The notes: a model not told the origin generated them from the sequence alone. A DNA stretch of 64,000 nt from Ophthalmolycus amberensis (GCA_024529925.1 JAFEUB010001373.1:1737501-1801500), one strand, 5' to 3'. Numbered from the stretch's first letter, positions 26,501-38,601 are shown. Numbers and translations are program-made.

Positions 26501-27138
26501 GTAATGACTCAACGCGGTTACGCCGGAGACCCTGTGTGCTAATATTAGCTGCTGGTCATCCTTCTGCGCATGTCCAGCTCATATCTTGTTTTTCCCCTCC
26601 CTCCCCTCGGTCAGATCATCCATTGAGAGTGAGCCGGCGCTGGTGCTGGGTCCCCTGCGGAGCCTGGAGGAGCAGAGGCAGGAGCAGCAGCTGCAAGAGA
26701 TTCAGCTGCGCCGGCAGGAACGAGAGCGCCGCGCTGCTGAAGAGGACGGAGGTGCCAGAAACGATAGCCCTCCGATCCAAGAGAAGGCTGATGAGCTGAC
26801 CGGCCCCTTCCACTATGAGTTCTCCTACTGGGCCAGGTCAGTACTCTACTGCTTTTTTTCCAGTTTATACTCTTTGGACAACCCGAAGGCATGACGTGCA
26901 GCAGCTTTTGCGCCGCCGGCGGATCAACCGACCCAACCCTAGCCAGGGCAGCACGCAGTGTCGCCTGCAGTGTGCTGTCATGTCTGAGTCTTGAACCCAT
27001 GTGATGAGTGAGGTCATATAGACTGTATGTCTGTACAGGGCTGGAGAGAAGATCACAGTGACGCCCTCATCCAAGGAACTGCTCTTCTACCCTCCTGAGG
27101 TAGAGGCCACCATCACTGGAGGTAAGATCCCCCCCCCC

Positions 27139-27171
<33 letters not shown>

Positions 27172-30100
27172 TAGTCTAACAAACCTGTCTATTTGTGTTC
27201 CTTGTTAGAGCTGCTTCTTAAGTCTTGTATTCTTGAGAAACGTGCGTGCATGCGTTGCCCCAACTTCAAACTGTATGTCCGGAGAAAGAACAGATGAATA
27301 ACATCTTACCTCTGTGACCTAAAAAGTAAGTTCACTCTCTCGACAGAGTCGTGTCCGGGTCGGCTGGTGGACATCGCAGGTCGCGCAGGTCTCTTCCTGG
27401 AGGGCAAGGTGACACCAGAGCTCCAGGGTGTTGAGATCTCCATCACTGAGAGAGGAGCTGCTGCTCCACTCATCACTGTGGCCACTAATGAGATGGGAGC
27501 ATACAGGTATGAGAACCACAGTCTGTGTAATGTTTACTGTACTATTATCTGTTATTATGACATGTATATCATTTAGGTTTGTATTGTGATCACATGACAC
27601 ACAGAATCCAATCAGCCTCCTGTCTGCTCCTCTCTGTCCCTCAGTGTGGGTCCGCTCCACAGCGACCGGCAGTACAACATCAGTGCCAGTAAAGAAGGTT
27701 TCGTCCTCAGTCCTGTGGAGGGAACCCAGGGAGATTTCAAGGCGTTCGCTCTGGCTGGTGTCACCTTCAAGGTACAATGTGACCTAAACTGACTCCCGTG
27801 CATATTAATCCCAGTATTCAGCAGCCACTTTCACATCTGCACTCATTGAGCTGACACTCGTGCCCTGATTGAGATCTATGACCTGTACTCGGCCCCCCTC
27901 TCTTTCCCTCTGTGCTTTAGATTAAATCGGAGGATGGTCTTCCCCTAGCAGGTGTCCTCTTGTCTCTGAGTGGAGGACAGTTTCGCTCCAATCTGTGGAC
28001 TCAGGACACCGGCCTGCTAACTTTTAATAACCTGGTACGGATCCAACAATTCATTCATTTTCTTTCTGTGGTGCAGCGATGCTCTAGCTAATGTATGTAT
28101 ATTTCTGCTCTCCAGTTGATAAAATCACTGCTCTTCTTTCCTCAGAGTCCTGGTCAGTATTACTTTAAACCCATGATGAAGGAGTTTCGCTTTGAGCCGG
28201 TGTCTCAGATGATCACAGTGGAGGAAGGTCAAAACCTCAGCATCGACATAACTGGCATTAAGACCGCTTACAGGTAAACAAATGTACTTTGGTGCCGTTT
28301 GTTTCGCTGATCCATCACCATGAAATGTCCATCGCACGTGAATCTGACCGGTGTCCCGGTCTCGTGTTCCTCAGCTGCTACGGAGCGGTGCAGTCTCTGA
28401 GCGGGGATGCAGAGAGGGACGTGGCCGTGGAGGCGTTGGGGCAGGGAGAGTGTAGCCTCTACAGCGAGGACACCGTCACCGATGAGGAGGGTCGCTTCAG
28501 ACTCAGGGGTCTGTTGGTGAGTACACGAGGACCAAGTGTGACCAGCACTTTAGCCGGCATCACAGACTCGTACAGCGCAAGCATATCTAATATCTGAGAG
28601 GCTCCACTGTGACTGTGTCTTCTAAGCCTCTTTACAGCACATATGACTTCATGAAAGTCTTGTTTCCTTGCAGCCGAGTTGCAAATATCTAATTCAGCTG
28701 CGAGCAGAAGGCAACGACCACATCGAGAGGGCCTTACCACAGCACCGCGCTATCGAGGTGAGAAGCAAAGACGCAGCGTTTTCAATGTCAGTGTTTTGCT
28801 TTGACACGTGGAGCTGAGAGCTAGATAGGAGGGTATGGAAAGCTCTTATAGTTGAGTTGTTAAAATAACGGTGGGAACCCTGTGATTATAACTTATCAGC
28901 AGCCTCATCACATGGGTCCTTTCTGTACGCAGAACAAAAGCAGCAGTAATCCCGCTGCACTGTTAAACCTCTGGGTTCATCATTTTAGCTCGTCTGAAAA
29001 GTGCAGGCTTCCTAATCTCTCGGGCTGGAAATGCCTTTAATTCCACCTAATTCTCTGTTATTATCACAGCGAGTGACTTGTACAAAGCCTCATCCACGGG
29101 TCACGGTTGGAGTGAGCCCCAGGTTGTATCTGTACACTGAGCTCTGTGTTCCCCTTCAGGTCGACAGCAGTGACATCGAAGGGGTCAATATCATCGCCTT
29201 CAGGCAAATCAATCAGTTTGACCTCAGTGGAAACGTCCACACGTCCCCTGAACATCTCGCAACACTATCGGTAGGTTTTATTATCCCTACGATCTACTTC
29301 GGTCCTTTTTATGGAACTGACGTACAGAATTAACGATGTAGAAGTTTTACTACTTTTTACTCCTTTCTCTGTTCAGGTGAAGCTTTACAAGAGTGACAAT
29401 ATGGACAACCCAATCAACAGCGTCTCTCTGGGACAGTCCCTGTTCTTCAACTTCCCTCCTCTGGACAGAGACGGAGAGGTATCTGCTTCAACTTCTGCTC
29501 TCTTCATTGAAAAACAACATTGTGAATCCCAAACTACTGAAACCTTTTCCTCACAGTCCTAAAACCAAAAGTCAGATTCTAGTCTACATTATTCGGTGGT
29601 TAGAAGTCTCCTTAATGTACAGAGCATGCATCTGAAGTCTCCTTAATGTACAGAGCATGCATCTGAAGTCTCCTTAATGTACAGAGCATGCATCTGAAGT
29701 CTGCTTAATGTACAAACCATGCATCTGAAGTCTCCTTAATGTACAGAGCATGCATCTGAAGTCTCCTTAATGTACAGAGCATGCATCTGAAGTCTCCTTA
29801 ATGTACAGAGCATGCATCTGAAGTCTCCTTAATGTACAGACCATGCATCTGAAGTCTCCTTAATGTACAGAGCATGCATCTGAAGTCTCCTTAATGTACA
29901 GACCATGCATCAGAAGTCTCCTTAATGTACAGAGCATGCATCAGAAGTCTCCTTAATGTACAGACCATGCATCAGAAGTCTCCTTAATGTACAGAGCATG
30001 CATCAGAAGTCTCCTTAATGTACAGACCATGCATCAGAAGTCTCCTTAATGTACAGACCATGCATCAGAAGTCTCCTTAATGTACAGACCATGCATCAGA

Positions 30101-31449
30101 AGTCTCCTTAATGTACAGACCATGCATCAGAAGTCTCCTTAATGTACAGAGCATGCATCTGAAGTCTCCTTAATGTACAGAGCATGCATCTGAAGTCTCC
30201 TTAATGTACAGAGCATGCATCTGAAGTCTCCTTAATGTACAGAGCATGCATCTGAAGTCTCCTTAATGTTGTACAGACCATGCATCTGAAGTCTCCTTAA
30301 TGTACAGAGCATGCATCTGAAGTCTCCTTAATGTTGTACAGACCATGCATCTGAAGTCTCCTTAATGTACAGAGCATGCATCTGAAGTCTCCTTAATGTA
30401 CAGAGCATGCATCTGAAGTCTCCTTAATGTTGTACAGAGCATGCATCTGAAGTCGCCTTAATGTACAGACCATGCATCTGAAGTCTCCTTAATGTACAGA
30501 CCATGCATCTGAAGTCTCCTTAATGTTGTACAGAGCATGCATCTGAAGTCTCCTTAATGTTGTACAGACCATGCATCTGAAGTCTCCTTAATGTTGTACA
30601 GAGCATGCATCTGAAGTCTCCTTAATGTTGTACAGAGCATGCATCTGAAGTCTCCTTTCTCTTCCTTCTCTAGAGCTATGTGCTGATGCTGTACTCCACG
30701 CTGTCCCACTCCCAGTATGACTTCACTCTGCCTCAGGTCACCTTCACCTCCAATGGCTACCACAAGCACGTCACGCTCACCTTCAACCCCACTGTAAGAG
30801 GCTTCTTTCTAGCCCGCGGTTTAACCCACACAATACTTCAGTGTTTTCTGTTCGAGAATATGATTTAACGCTAAGAACCTACAGTGAGGTAAACTGCAGA
30901 TATGTGTCTGTTATCGTTGTGTGTTGATGCGTGTGCTTTCCCACAGCGTAAAGTGCCTGACCAGGATATTGCCCAGGGCTCCTACATCGCTCTGCCCCTC
31001 ACTCTGCTGCTGCTGTTGGCAGCGTACAACCACGAGAAGGTACATCTCCACCTCCACCTGCTGCAGGCAATGTGTTCAAAGACCCTTTCTTGCTCCATCG
31101 TTACATTTCTGAATGTATTGAGTTTGAATAAACCTCACTGGAGTTTGGCTGCATCATACAAAGCCCTACAATGTGTAATAACACCAAAAAGAAAGATTTT
31201 TCTGTTTTATAATTGATACTTTCACTTAAATCACAGAATTCCTTTCAGAGAGTTCAAGTATGAGACTGTTAATCCAAAAAGCGTGCGTTTGTGATCTTTT
31301 GCGGCCCTGTTCTGCAGGTGATCCCCCTCCTGTTGCAGCTGGTGAACCGTATCCAGGGAGTGAGGAGCATGGCCCAGGCCAGCGGGGACAGCGCTGCTCT
31401 GGATGAAGCCAAACGTCAGGCGAAGAGGCCGAAGGCCAGACGTACATGA
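20585..31449 (+). CDS. nomo: Nodal modulator (NOMO), complete
   Basis: Thirty-one exons sum to 3,666 bases (1,222 codons with stop), close to the 1,222 aa I recall for human NOMO1: 20585-20740, 21349-21438, 21528-21573, 21706-21806, 21890-21996, 22109-22181, 22965-23117, 23236-23373, 23569-23658, 23784-23889, 23988-24138, 24228-24405, 24681-24822, 24943-25074, 25765-25901, 25983-26070, 26255-26318, 26405-26500, 26615-26836, 27039-27121, 27347-27506, 27645-27771, 27921-28034, 28146-28273, 28375-28516, 28674-28757, 29160-29270, 29377-29478, 30674-30793, 30947-31039, 31318-31449. It has an N-terminal signal peptide, then DIVVACGGFVKSDVEINYSL and repeated beta-sandwich (carboxypeptidase-regulatory-like) units with motifs such as VMGFSVTGRVLNG. 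A C-terminal membrane segment (SYIALPLTLLLLLA) precedes a basic tail ending RRT. NOMO is an ER glycoprotein that works with nicalin and TMEM147 at the Sec61 translocon (BOS complex) and affects Nodal signalling. Confidence 0.97.
27129..27168 (+). repeat. C-run plus (CA)n in a nomo intron
   Basis: A run of C (27129-27140) passes directly into (CA)14, starting 7 bases after the donor site of nomo exon 20. Confidence 0.95.
29603..30660 (+). repeat. 31-bp minisatellite in the last long nomo intron
   Basis: About 34 head-to-tail copies of a 31-bp unit lie between exon 29377-29478 and exon 30674-30793. The unit begins 'gaagtctccttaatgtacag' and continues 'agcatgcatct'. Three variable sites are visible: acagAGC versus acagACC, atcTg versus atcAg (the A form is confined to a block at about 29908-30130), and an inserted TTG (taatgTTGtacag) that occurs only in units after about 30260. 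Each unit carries the palindrome GCATGC or ATGCAT. The last unit's 'tctcctt' runs straight into the polypyrimidine tract and AG of exon 29. The unit contains stop codons, so there is no ORF. Confidence 0.97.
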
Positions 31450-32285
31450 GGACACAACCACTCGGCTCAGAACACATCTTAGTGCACGGAATGGTTGACT
31501 TGCAGCCTCGCAGAGCACCGTGAGGTCGGCTCCTCGAGTTCAGCAGATGAACCTCTCGATGGTCGGAGTGGCTGATTGTGGGTGCTCGTGAACTATTTAG
31601 TGCACTAAGATGTGATTTGGAGAGCGAAGCCCAACACGAACCGCTCGACGCGCATCACCACCACCACCTCATCATCAGCCATTCAGATTCACTGGACTGA
31701 CTGCTGACATTCTACAGGTTGTTTTCTCCAGAACTCTTTGTTTATTCAGAAAATTGTTAATATTTGTGATAGAATATGAGCCATTTTTATACCTTTTGTA
31801 ATTTATCTCGGTCAACTCCAATCTGTTGCTTGTGTTTTTAAAGCACTCGAGTGCTTTGATATCAGTTCTAACACAGATCAGGACTGTGAGGCACCGTGGA
31901 GGACCGTGTGTCAATTGGGTCGATTCAGACGATACACAAAGAGAAATTTCATCAGAATTTGTGAAAGATCTGATCATAACTTCCAGTATTGGATTGTTAA
32001 AATGTGAAGTTTAATTAAATTAACTGTAAAATCAAATAACAAGCAATAAGATTTAGATCTTGTGAAATGATCAGAAATGTTTGTTTTGTATTTCTGGTTC
32101 CACGAGCAGTTAAAACATGTTTAGAAATATTATATTTCTTTTCAACTTCATTTCACAACTTCCAAATCTTTCAGACTTTTCTTTGAGCCAGTAGAAGGTA
32201 AACTGAGTTGACTTCTAAACGCCATCACACACGTGGGATTGTGTAAACGTTCACTATGATTGAAAGACAGCAACGCCGTTGAGCT

Positions 32286-32291
32286 AATAAA
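32286..32291 (+). terminator. Candidate nomo poly(A) signal
   Basis: AATAAA lies 837 bases after the nomo stop codon. A further AATAAA is at 32991-32996. Confidence 0.45.
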
Positions 32292-32889
32292 TGCTTTATA
32301 TCATCGTCAACCACGTTATATTACTTACATGTAAACGCCCACGCGTTACTGTAACGCACTCTTCAGATGGTGTGACGCAAGATGGACTTTCTGTCAGTTT
32401 CATCTCAGGAAAGTGGTCGAACGGATGCTGGAGATTTGGGCTTGAATACTATGCGAGGAGACATTTTGGTTTTTGCTGTGGGGGGGGGGGGGGTTGATTA
32501 ATTTATTAACATGTCTAATCAGATGTGAATGATTACCTAGTTTGTTTCTTTGGGGGATATCCTTCAGACGTGTTTATTTGTGAAAGATATTCTACCGGAT
32601 GAAGTTTGTGACGAGTTAGCAACGTTAGATTTAAGAAGACTGACGTCCACAGAAGGAAACATGAATTAGAATATCTACAAAGGTCATGACCTGGAGTTAA
32701 ACTTAAAGAGATGAGACCGAATTGTAATTTCATGAACTCATTGTCTTACCACTGAGCTGTGTAATGCACTGTGAAGACTCTGGACCCCAATTATTGTTTC
32801 ATTAATCTTCTCTCAGTTGTGAGACTGATTATTCACCGAGTTGAAAAATATTCCAATAAATCCACATTTCGGGATAGTTGATTAGTTTG

Positions 32890-32947
32890 TGAGGGTGGGA
32901 GAGGGAGGATGAAGAGGTGGGTTGGGGGGGGGGGGGGGGGGGGGGGG
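32890..32947 (+). repeat. Unexpanded ancestor of the 22-bp minisatellite, followed by G24
   Basis: 'ggtgggagagggaggatgaa' and 'gaggtggg' form about 1.5 units of the 22-bp repeat, followed by a run of 24 G. The bases after it (taattgtcatttggtcagaa) are identical to those that follow the expanded array at 37115. Confidence 0.85.
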
Positions 32948-34411
32948 TAATTGTCATTTGGTCAGAATCTGTTTTTTTGTTGAGATCATGAATAAAGTTT
33001 GACTGGAAGGAAATAAATATTTTACATAAAGTATTTTTGCCCCACTGCCTCTTTCAGTGGCACGGGTTTCAGACCTCTGCAGATCAGCGGGTGTTGTGAT
33101 TAGATCAGTGGAGCTGGTGGAACATGTTCTAGGTAGAGCTGTGCCACATCCAATCAATCTCAGCAAACAGCCCAGAATGATTTAATGCAAAAACATGAAG
33201 GTATCAAACACGTATTACTACTTTACAGTTCAATATTTAACCTTTATTCCAACATGAAAAAAAGCAGCAAATAACACTTTGATAATGTCTGCAGATGTAG
33301 GAACAGGGTTGGTGTTATGAACTGTAACTGAAGTTCTCTGTGTACGAGTTTTTCTCCGGGCTGCTCCGGTTTCTCCCACATTCAGTGAATATCAAGAGTC
33401 AATCAACAAAATGACAAATAAAAGCAAGATAACTTGTCAATGCAGAAATAACAGTCTTCTCCTTTCAAATAGGGAATTAGATTCACTAGAAATAAAATGC
33501 ACCTTGGATAAGTTCAATCCACTCAAAGGTTTTGCTGCTTACAGGTTTACTTCGACCAGTCATTTAAGGTGGCTAATGTTAGCTGATGTTGGCAACCTTT
33601 ATGTGAATATGTGTTCACTGCTTTAGCATTTATCAATATCCTACATGCTCGGCTTAACTATTCCACTGACTATCATTATGAAATGTGTCTGTTCTAGCAG
33701 TGACACTCAGCAGCAGTCGAGTCATTTTTCATAACTCGTATGACGAAATCAGTTAATCTTAGATTTTTGTAACCGATAACATATATTAGGACTTCTTCCT
33801 GCTCCCAGACTCGGTGAAATCGCACGGTGTTGTCTCGCTTAGCCGGGGAGGGTTGTTGGACATTTGGGAGAGGAACAGAGCTCATCATACTTGTAGCACT
33901 GCAAGAGAGGCTGTGGCGTCATCTTTTGGCAAAAGTACATCAGTAAATAAAAAGTGAATGAAGTTACAATAGTGCCATCATGTGGAGGATTACCAGACAT
34001 CACCCTACATGCATCGTCTTTAAACCCGCACTAGTTGTTCAAGGCTGAATAAATTGCTAAATGCACCACAACGCGATGTCCACACCATGCGAGGTGTAAA
34101 GTGCGTTCAGCGCATCTTGTTTTCAGTGCATGTGATCCAGGTGTCCAGTTGACGGCTTTCGCCTCTGACGTCACAAGCAAACGTTGAGGTGGCTGAGCTA
34201 CAGACTGTAGATGTGTGTAACATCCTCTGGATGCAGTCTGATGAGGTCGGCCTATGATATGAAGATTCGCTGCTACAGGTAATACATTGGGAAACATTTG
34301 GAAGGTTTTCAAACTGTAATTAATCTATCGTGTATCATGCATGACTCTTACAAACATAAAGTCACTAAAATACTCATCAGACTGCATCCAGACTACATTA
34401 TAACTTGCCGT

Positions 34412-35830
34412 TCACCAAACAAGGTTCCTCGAAATATCAAATGGATTGTGCTCCAATCAATGACTAGTGATTGGACGAGGTGTGAGACTCACTCGAGTAC
34501 TTTTAACTCTTTTATTCACTAATGATGATCATAATCTATAGACTTGTCTCAAGATTGGACATCCTTAATAATAGCAGTAATAATAGTTGTGATATTTATT
34601 ATTTAATTCTTTGCAACAACCTGTTTTCATGGAGGGTTAATAAGACATTTGAAACTGGTGGTTGTGAGTAGTTGCAGTTGTGTAACTCAACATTTAAGGA
34701 GAGCACAAATGCAAAGTCAGCATGCAAGTTTTGACTGAGCGGAATCAAACTGACCATTGTTTATCAGCTGTTTTCCTCCATCCTGTTCATATTTCCATTC
34801 AGAAATCCAATTACTCTCTAAAGATTGTGGGGAAATAAATTAGTAATTACCAGCTTCTGGTCATAATTGATATTTTCAGGAAGCTGACATTATTCAATCA
34901 GTGTTTCTGTAGCTTCTGGTGCTGCATCCATCTCACCCGCTGTCCAATACACACTATGTGTTTGCTGTGCCTGCTAGCTATCTGCACACACAGCATCTTT
35001 TAAAGCACAAATAAATGGAAACAGCATCTAAATACTTATGTATCGTAGGTGCAGAAGTCCTGCTCAAACTGGTGGCACAGGCTTGTAGCTTTTGGCTTTT
35101 TATCGAATAACTAGATGTTTTCTTACACATCTTTTGAACTGACACGCTTCGAAGCTGTTCCCCACCTAAAGTTGTCTATGGAGAATGTATCAGGTATTTT
35201 TTACCTCCAGATTTCTGAAACCCCAAATAACTCCGATCACTTTGAAACTTGATTGCTCGCTCTCGGCAAGGTGACACCAGAGCTACAGGGTGTTGAGATC
35301 TCCATCACTGAGAGAGGAGCTTTTAGTACCTGTTCTGTTTTCACAAAATACAATTCAATGAAAAAACTGCTGATAGTTGAATCACTTCTCTGCTTTGCTG
35401 TGTGCTGTCAGTGTGTCACCTTTATATTGCCTTTGTTGAAAGGGTGCAATTATCTAGAGACCGTGAGATCCTGGCACTAATCATCAGTTAGTTTCTCTTT
35501 CAGACTGTGTGATGAGTTGCTTTGGAATCTTTTGTGCAGCAATTACAACGAGTTCCGTGTCCCTATTCATCCTGCTTTTCTATGTCCTCTCTGGAATAGA
35601 AAACTGGAGACATTAAACTCACCTGTCAGCCTCATTGAACCCACCATTTCATAATTTGGCTCTCGCAATTTGTGTAAATATTTTTCTGCTTTCCAGTTGA
35701 TGAAATCACCGTTTTTCTTGTTTCCTTGCAGCCGAGTTGCAAATATCTAATTCAGCTGCGAGCAGAAGGCAACGACCACATCGAGAGGGCCTTACCACAG
35801 CACCGCGCTATCGAGGTGAGAAGCAAAGAC
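34412..35830 (+). pseudogene. Rearranged partial tandem duplicate of nomo (unprocessed)
   Basis: Blocks matching nomo occur in the parental order. 34412-34555 matches exon 2 and intron 2 (21357-21520), with mutated coding sequence. 34563-35003 matches intron 14 (about 25106-25556) nearly base for base. 35262-35325 matches part of exon 21 (27401-27465) with one mismatch in its core. 35683-35717 resembles the end of intron 23 (28105 on). 35718-35829 matches 28655-28770 exactly over exon 26 and both its splice sites. Introns are kept, so this is a DNA-level duplication with internal deletions, not a retrocopy. It cannot encode a NOMO protein. It continues into a minisatellite and a copy of the nomo 3' flank. 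Confidence 0.88.
35746..35816 (+). pseudogene. Intact copy of nomo exon 26 inside the duplicate
   Basis: This is the core of the exon-26 copy (the full exon copy begins at the 'ttgcag' acceptor near 35731). It includes a readable frame and the donor ATCGAG/gtgaga. It is identical to 28674-28757 as far as I can compare by eye. It could in principle be spliced, but no flanking exons remain. Confidence 0.75.
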
Positions 35831-35880
35831 ACTGAAGGCTTCGCTTGTTCCACACGGCACGTTTATAATACGACTGTTTT

Positions 35881-37115
35881 GAGGATGAAGAGGTGAGAGA
35901 GGGAGGATGAAGAGGTGGGAGAGGGAGGATGAAGAGGTGGGAGAGGGAGGATGAGGAGGTGGGAGAGGGAGGATGAAGAGGTGGGAGAGGGAGGATGAAG
36001 AGGTGGGAGAGGGAGGATGAAGAGGTGGGAGAGGGAGGATGAAGAGGTGGGAGAGGGAGGATGAAGAGGTGGGAGAGGGAGGATGAGGAGGTGGGAGAGG
36101 GAGGATGAAGAGGTGGGAGAGGGAGGATGAAGAGGAGGGAGAGGGAGGATGAAGAGGTGGGAGAGGGAGGTTGAAGAGGTGGGAGAGGGAGGATGAAGAG
36201 GAGGGAGAGGGAGGATGAAGAGGTGGGAGAGGATGAAGAGGTTGGAGAGGGAGGATGAAGAGGTGGGAGAGGGAGGATGAAGAGGTGGGAGAGGGAGGAT
36301 GAAGAGGTGGGAGAGGGAGGATGAGGAGGTGGGAGAGGGAGGATGAAGAGGTGGGAGAGGGAGGATGAAGAGGAGGGAGAGGGAGGATGAAGAGGTGGGA
36401 GAGGGAGGTTGAAGAGGTGGGAGAGGGAGGATGAAGAGGAGGGAGAGGGAGGATGAAGAGGTGGGAGAGGATGAAGAGGTTGGAGAGGGAGGATGAAGAG
36501 GTGGGAGAGGGAGGATGAAGAGGTGGGAGAGGGAGGATGAAGAGGTGGGAGAGGGAGGATGAGGAGGTGGGAGAGGGAGGATGAAGAGGTGGGAGAGGGA
36601 GGATGAAGAGGAGGGAGAGGGAGGATGAAGAGGTGGGAGAGGGAGGTTGAAGAGGTGGGAGAGGGAGGATGAAGAGGAGGGAGAGGGAGGATGAAGAGGT
36701 GGGAGAGGATGAAGAGGTTGGAGAGGGAGGATGAAGAGGTGGGAGAGGGAGGATGAAGAGGTGGGAGAGGGAGGATGAAGAGGTGGGAGAGGGAGGATGA
36801 AGAGGTGGGAGAGGGAGGATGAAGAGGTGGGAGAGGGAGGATGAAGAGGTGGGAGAGGGAGGATGAAGAGGTGGGAGAGGGAGGATGAAGAGGAGGGAGA
36901 GGGAGGATGAAGAGGTGGGAGAGGATGAAGAGGTTGGAGAGGGAGGATGAAGAGGAGGGAGAGTGAGGATGAAGAGGTGGGAGAGGGAGGATGAAGAGGA
37001 GGGACAGGGAGGATGAAGAGGTGGGAGAGGGAGGATGAAGAGGTGGGAGAGGGAGGATGAAGAGGTGGGAGAGGGAGGATGAAGAGGAGGGAGAGGGAGG
37101 ATGAAGAGGTGGGGG
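35881..37115 (+). repeat. 22-bp polypurine minisatellite with a 238-bp higher-order repeat
   Basis: About 56 units, each made of 'gaggatgaagaggtggga' plus 'gagg'. Variants are aggaggtggg, aagaggaggg, gaggttgaag, and an 18-bp short unit containing 'gaagaggttgg'. The short unit recurs with 'gttgg' at 36241, 36479, 36717 and 36933: two spacings of exactly 238 bp (10 x 22 + 18), then 216 bp (one unit fewer). Nearly all purine on this strand. The 444-aa minus-strand ORF across it is a by-product of a stop-free pyrimidine strand. Confidence 0.97.
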
Positions 37116-37195
37116 GTAATTGTCATTTGGTCAGAATCTGTTTTGTTTTTCTGTTGAGATAATGAATAATAATGAATAAAGTTTGACTGGAAGGA
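37113..37195 (+). other. Second copy of the nomo 3' flank with AATAAA
   Basis: 'taattgtcatttggtcagaa' and 'aataaagtttgactggaagg' match 32948-33010, with small insertions in the T-run and the AATA stretch. This marks the right edge of the duplicated nomo segment and carries its own AATAAA at 37175-37180. Confidence 0.9.
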
Positions 37196-38531
37196 AATGA
37201 ACTTGACTGTTTCATGGTTTGCCTCCAGGGGGCAGCGTAAGCTAAGATATGAATATTTTCATAAAGATGTTAAGAATTGTAGATCCTAAAAGTGTAAACT
37301 TTAAGCAAAACTACAGAACTAATAAACTTAATTATTGATTCAGAGAAAGTGGAAACTAGTCTGATGAGCCTCTATACATGTAGTAAAGCAGAGCAGCCTA
37401 TTCTGTTGGCTCCAGTGAACTCTCCAGTTCACACTGAATGGCAGCCTGTTGTTTCCGTCGCAGCCATTTTGACGAGTGTGATACAATTCAATGACATTCT
37501 GGTGTGATTTCACGCTAACGGCAGTTTTTCACGACATGTTTTACTCGCTGTCGTTACCGCCGCCTTCAAAGCACTATAGTGTGCTTTACACAGCCGCTGT
37601 AGCTCCTGCATTGTAAGAAGTCCCCATCAAAGTCTGTAAAATGTTTCAAAAGATGCCTAAAAGAACATCTAATTGCTGTTTTGTAACAGTTTGTTTCTGT
37701 ATTAGTTTTCATGTCTTTCTTGTTTTAGCTGTTATATTACACATGCACACACACACGCTCACTCACACTCGACACAATTACATTATTATTTTTTTTTTTC
37801 CTTTTCTTTCTTTCTTTGTTATGTTGTAATGTAATGTCTTATGCATATTTTATTTTTTCTTTGTAATTTTGTAAAGTTTTATTATTATATAGGTGGAGGC
37901 TTCAAATAAGCCAAGTTGGCTTTCTGTCTCTTCCTGCACTGTGATTCATTTATTTCTGTTATGTTTGATTATTAAAAATTTTGTTGTTTGAATTGTGCAG
38001 AATAAATAACTCTAACTCTAAAAAGAAAAAGTGTGGATGAGTGGAAGCTTTTGAACCAGATCATGTGGAGTATTTGTTGTCTCGTGAGAAGTTTACAACT
38101 GCTAAATCTTTCCCACACACAACCTATTAAAGGATGGTTTGCTGTCTCGCTGTAAGTGAATCCAGAGTTTATTAAAATGCAGATGAGGTCTTATCCAAAT
38201 CTATACAACATCACGGCTGGTCCTGTGTCTGCTGCATTTGCATCAGTGTGTCACCTGACATACCCCCTCTCCGTTCATGTCACCCCGCACTCCAGTGGCT
38301 CGCTGCCCAGCCCGAGTCACCCCTACCAGTCATAATGCATTGGCCAGGACACAAGTCATCGTAGAGCAGCGGCGGGAGGAGGCGGAGAGGAGCAGCACGC
38401 CGTCTGTGGCACATTCACCAGACGTCTGATGAGAAGGCTAGAGAGAGGGAGAGGAACTGAATATTCAGAGGGGATGATGACAAGACTGGCAGCGGTGAGG
38501 ATGATGTGTAATAGTATCTACTGGCTGCTGG

Positions 38532-38601
<70 letters not shown>

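Larger units (their letters stand above)
31450..34411. other. nomo 3' UTR and flank
   Basis: No coding exon was seen. AATAAA at 32286-32291 and 32991-32996 are candidate nomo poly(A) signals. Poly-G runs lie at 32480-32493 and 32924-32947. Just before the second run (32890-32922) is about 1.5 copies of the 22-bp unit that is hugely amplified at 35.9-37.1 kb. The 32948-33010 flank is repeated at 37113-37195. The ORFs here are short and have no family support. Confidence 0.6.

Noticed and set aside
35792..37126. 444-codon ORF on the minus strand (Ser/Pro/Leu-rich)
   Set aside because: It is the pyrimidine strand of the 22-bp minisatellite, which cannot contain stop codons. There is no start context, splice site or non-repeat domain.
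34412..37195. A second functional nomo gene
   Set aside because: Only a few exons remain, coding blocks are interrupted, and most of the gene is deleted; it is a pseudogene segment.
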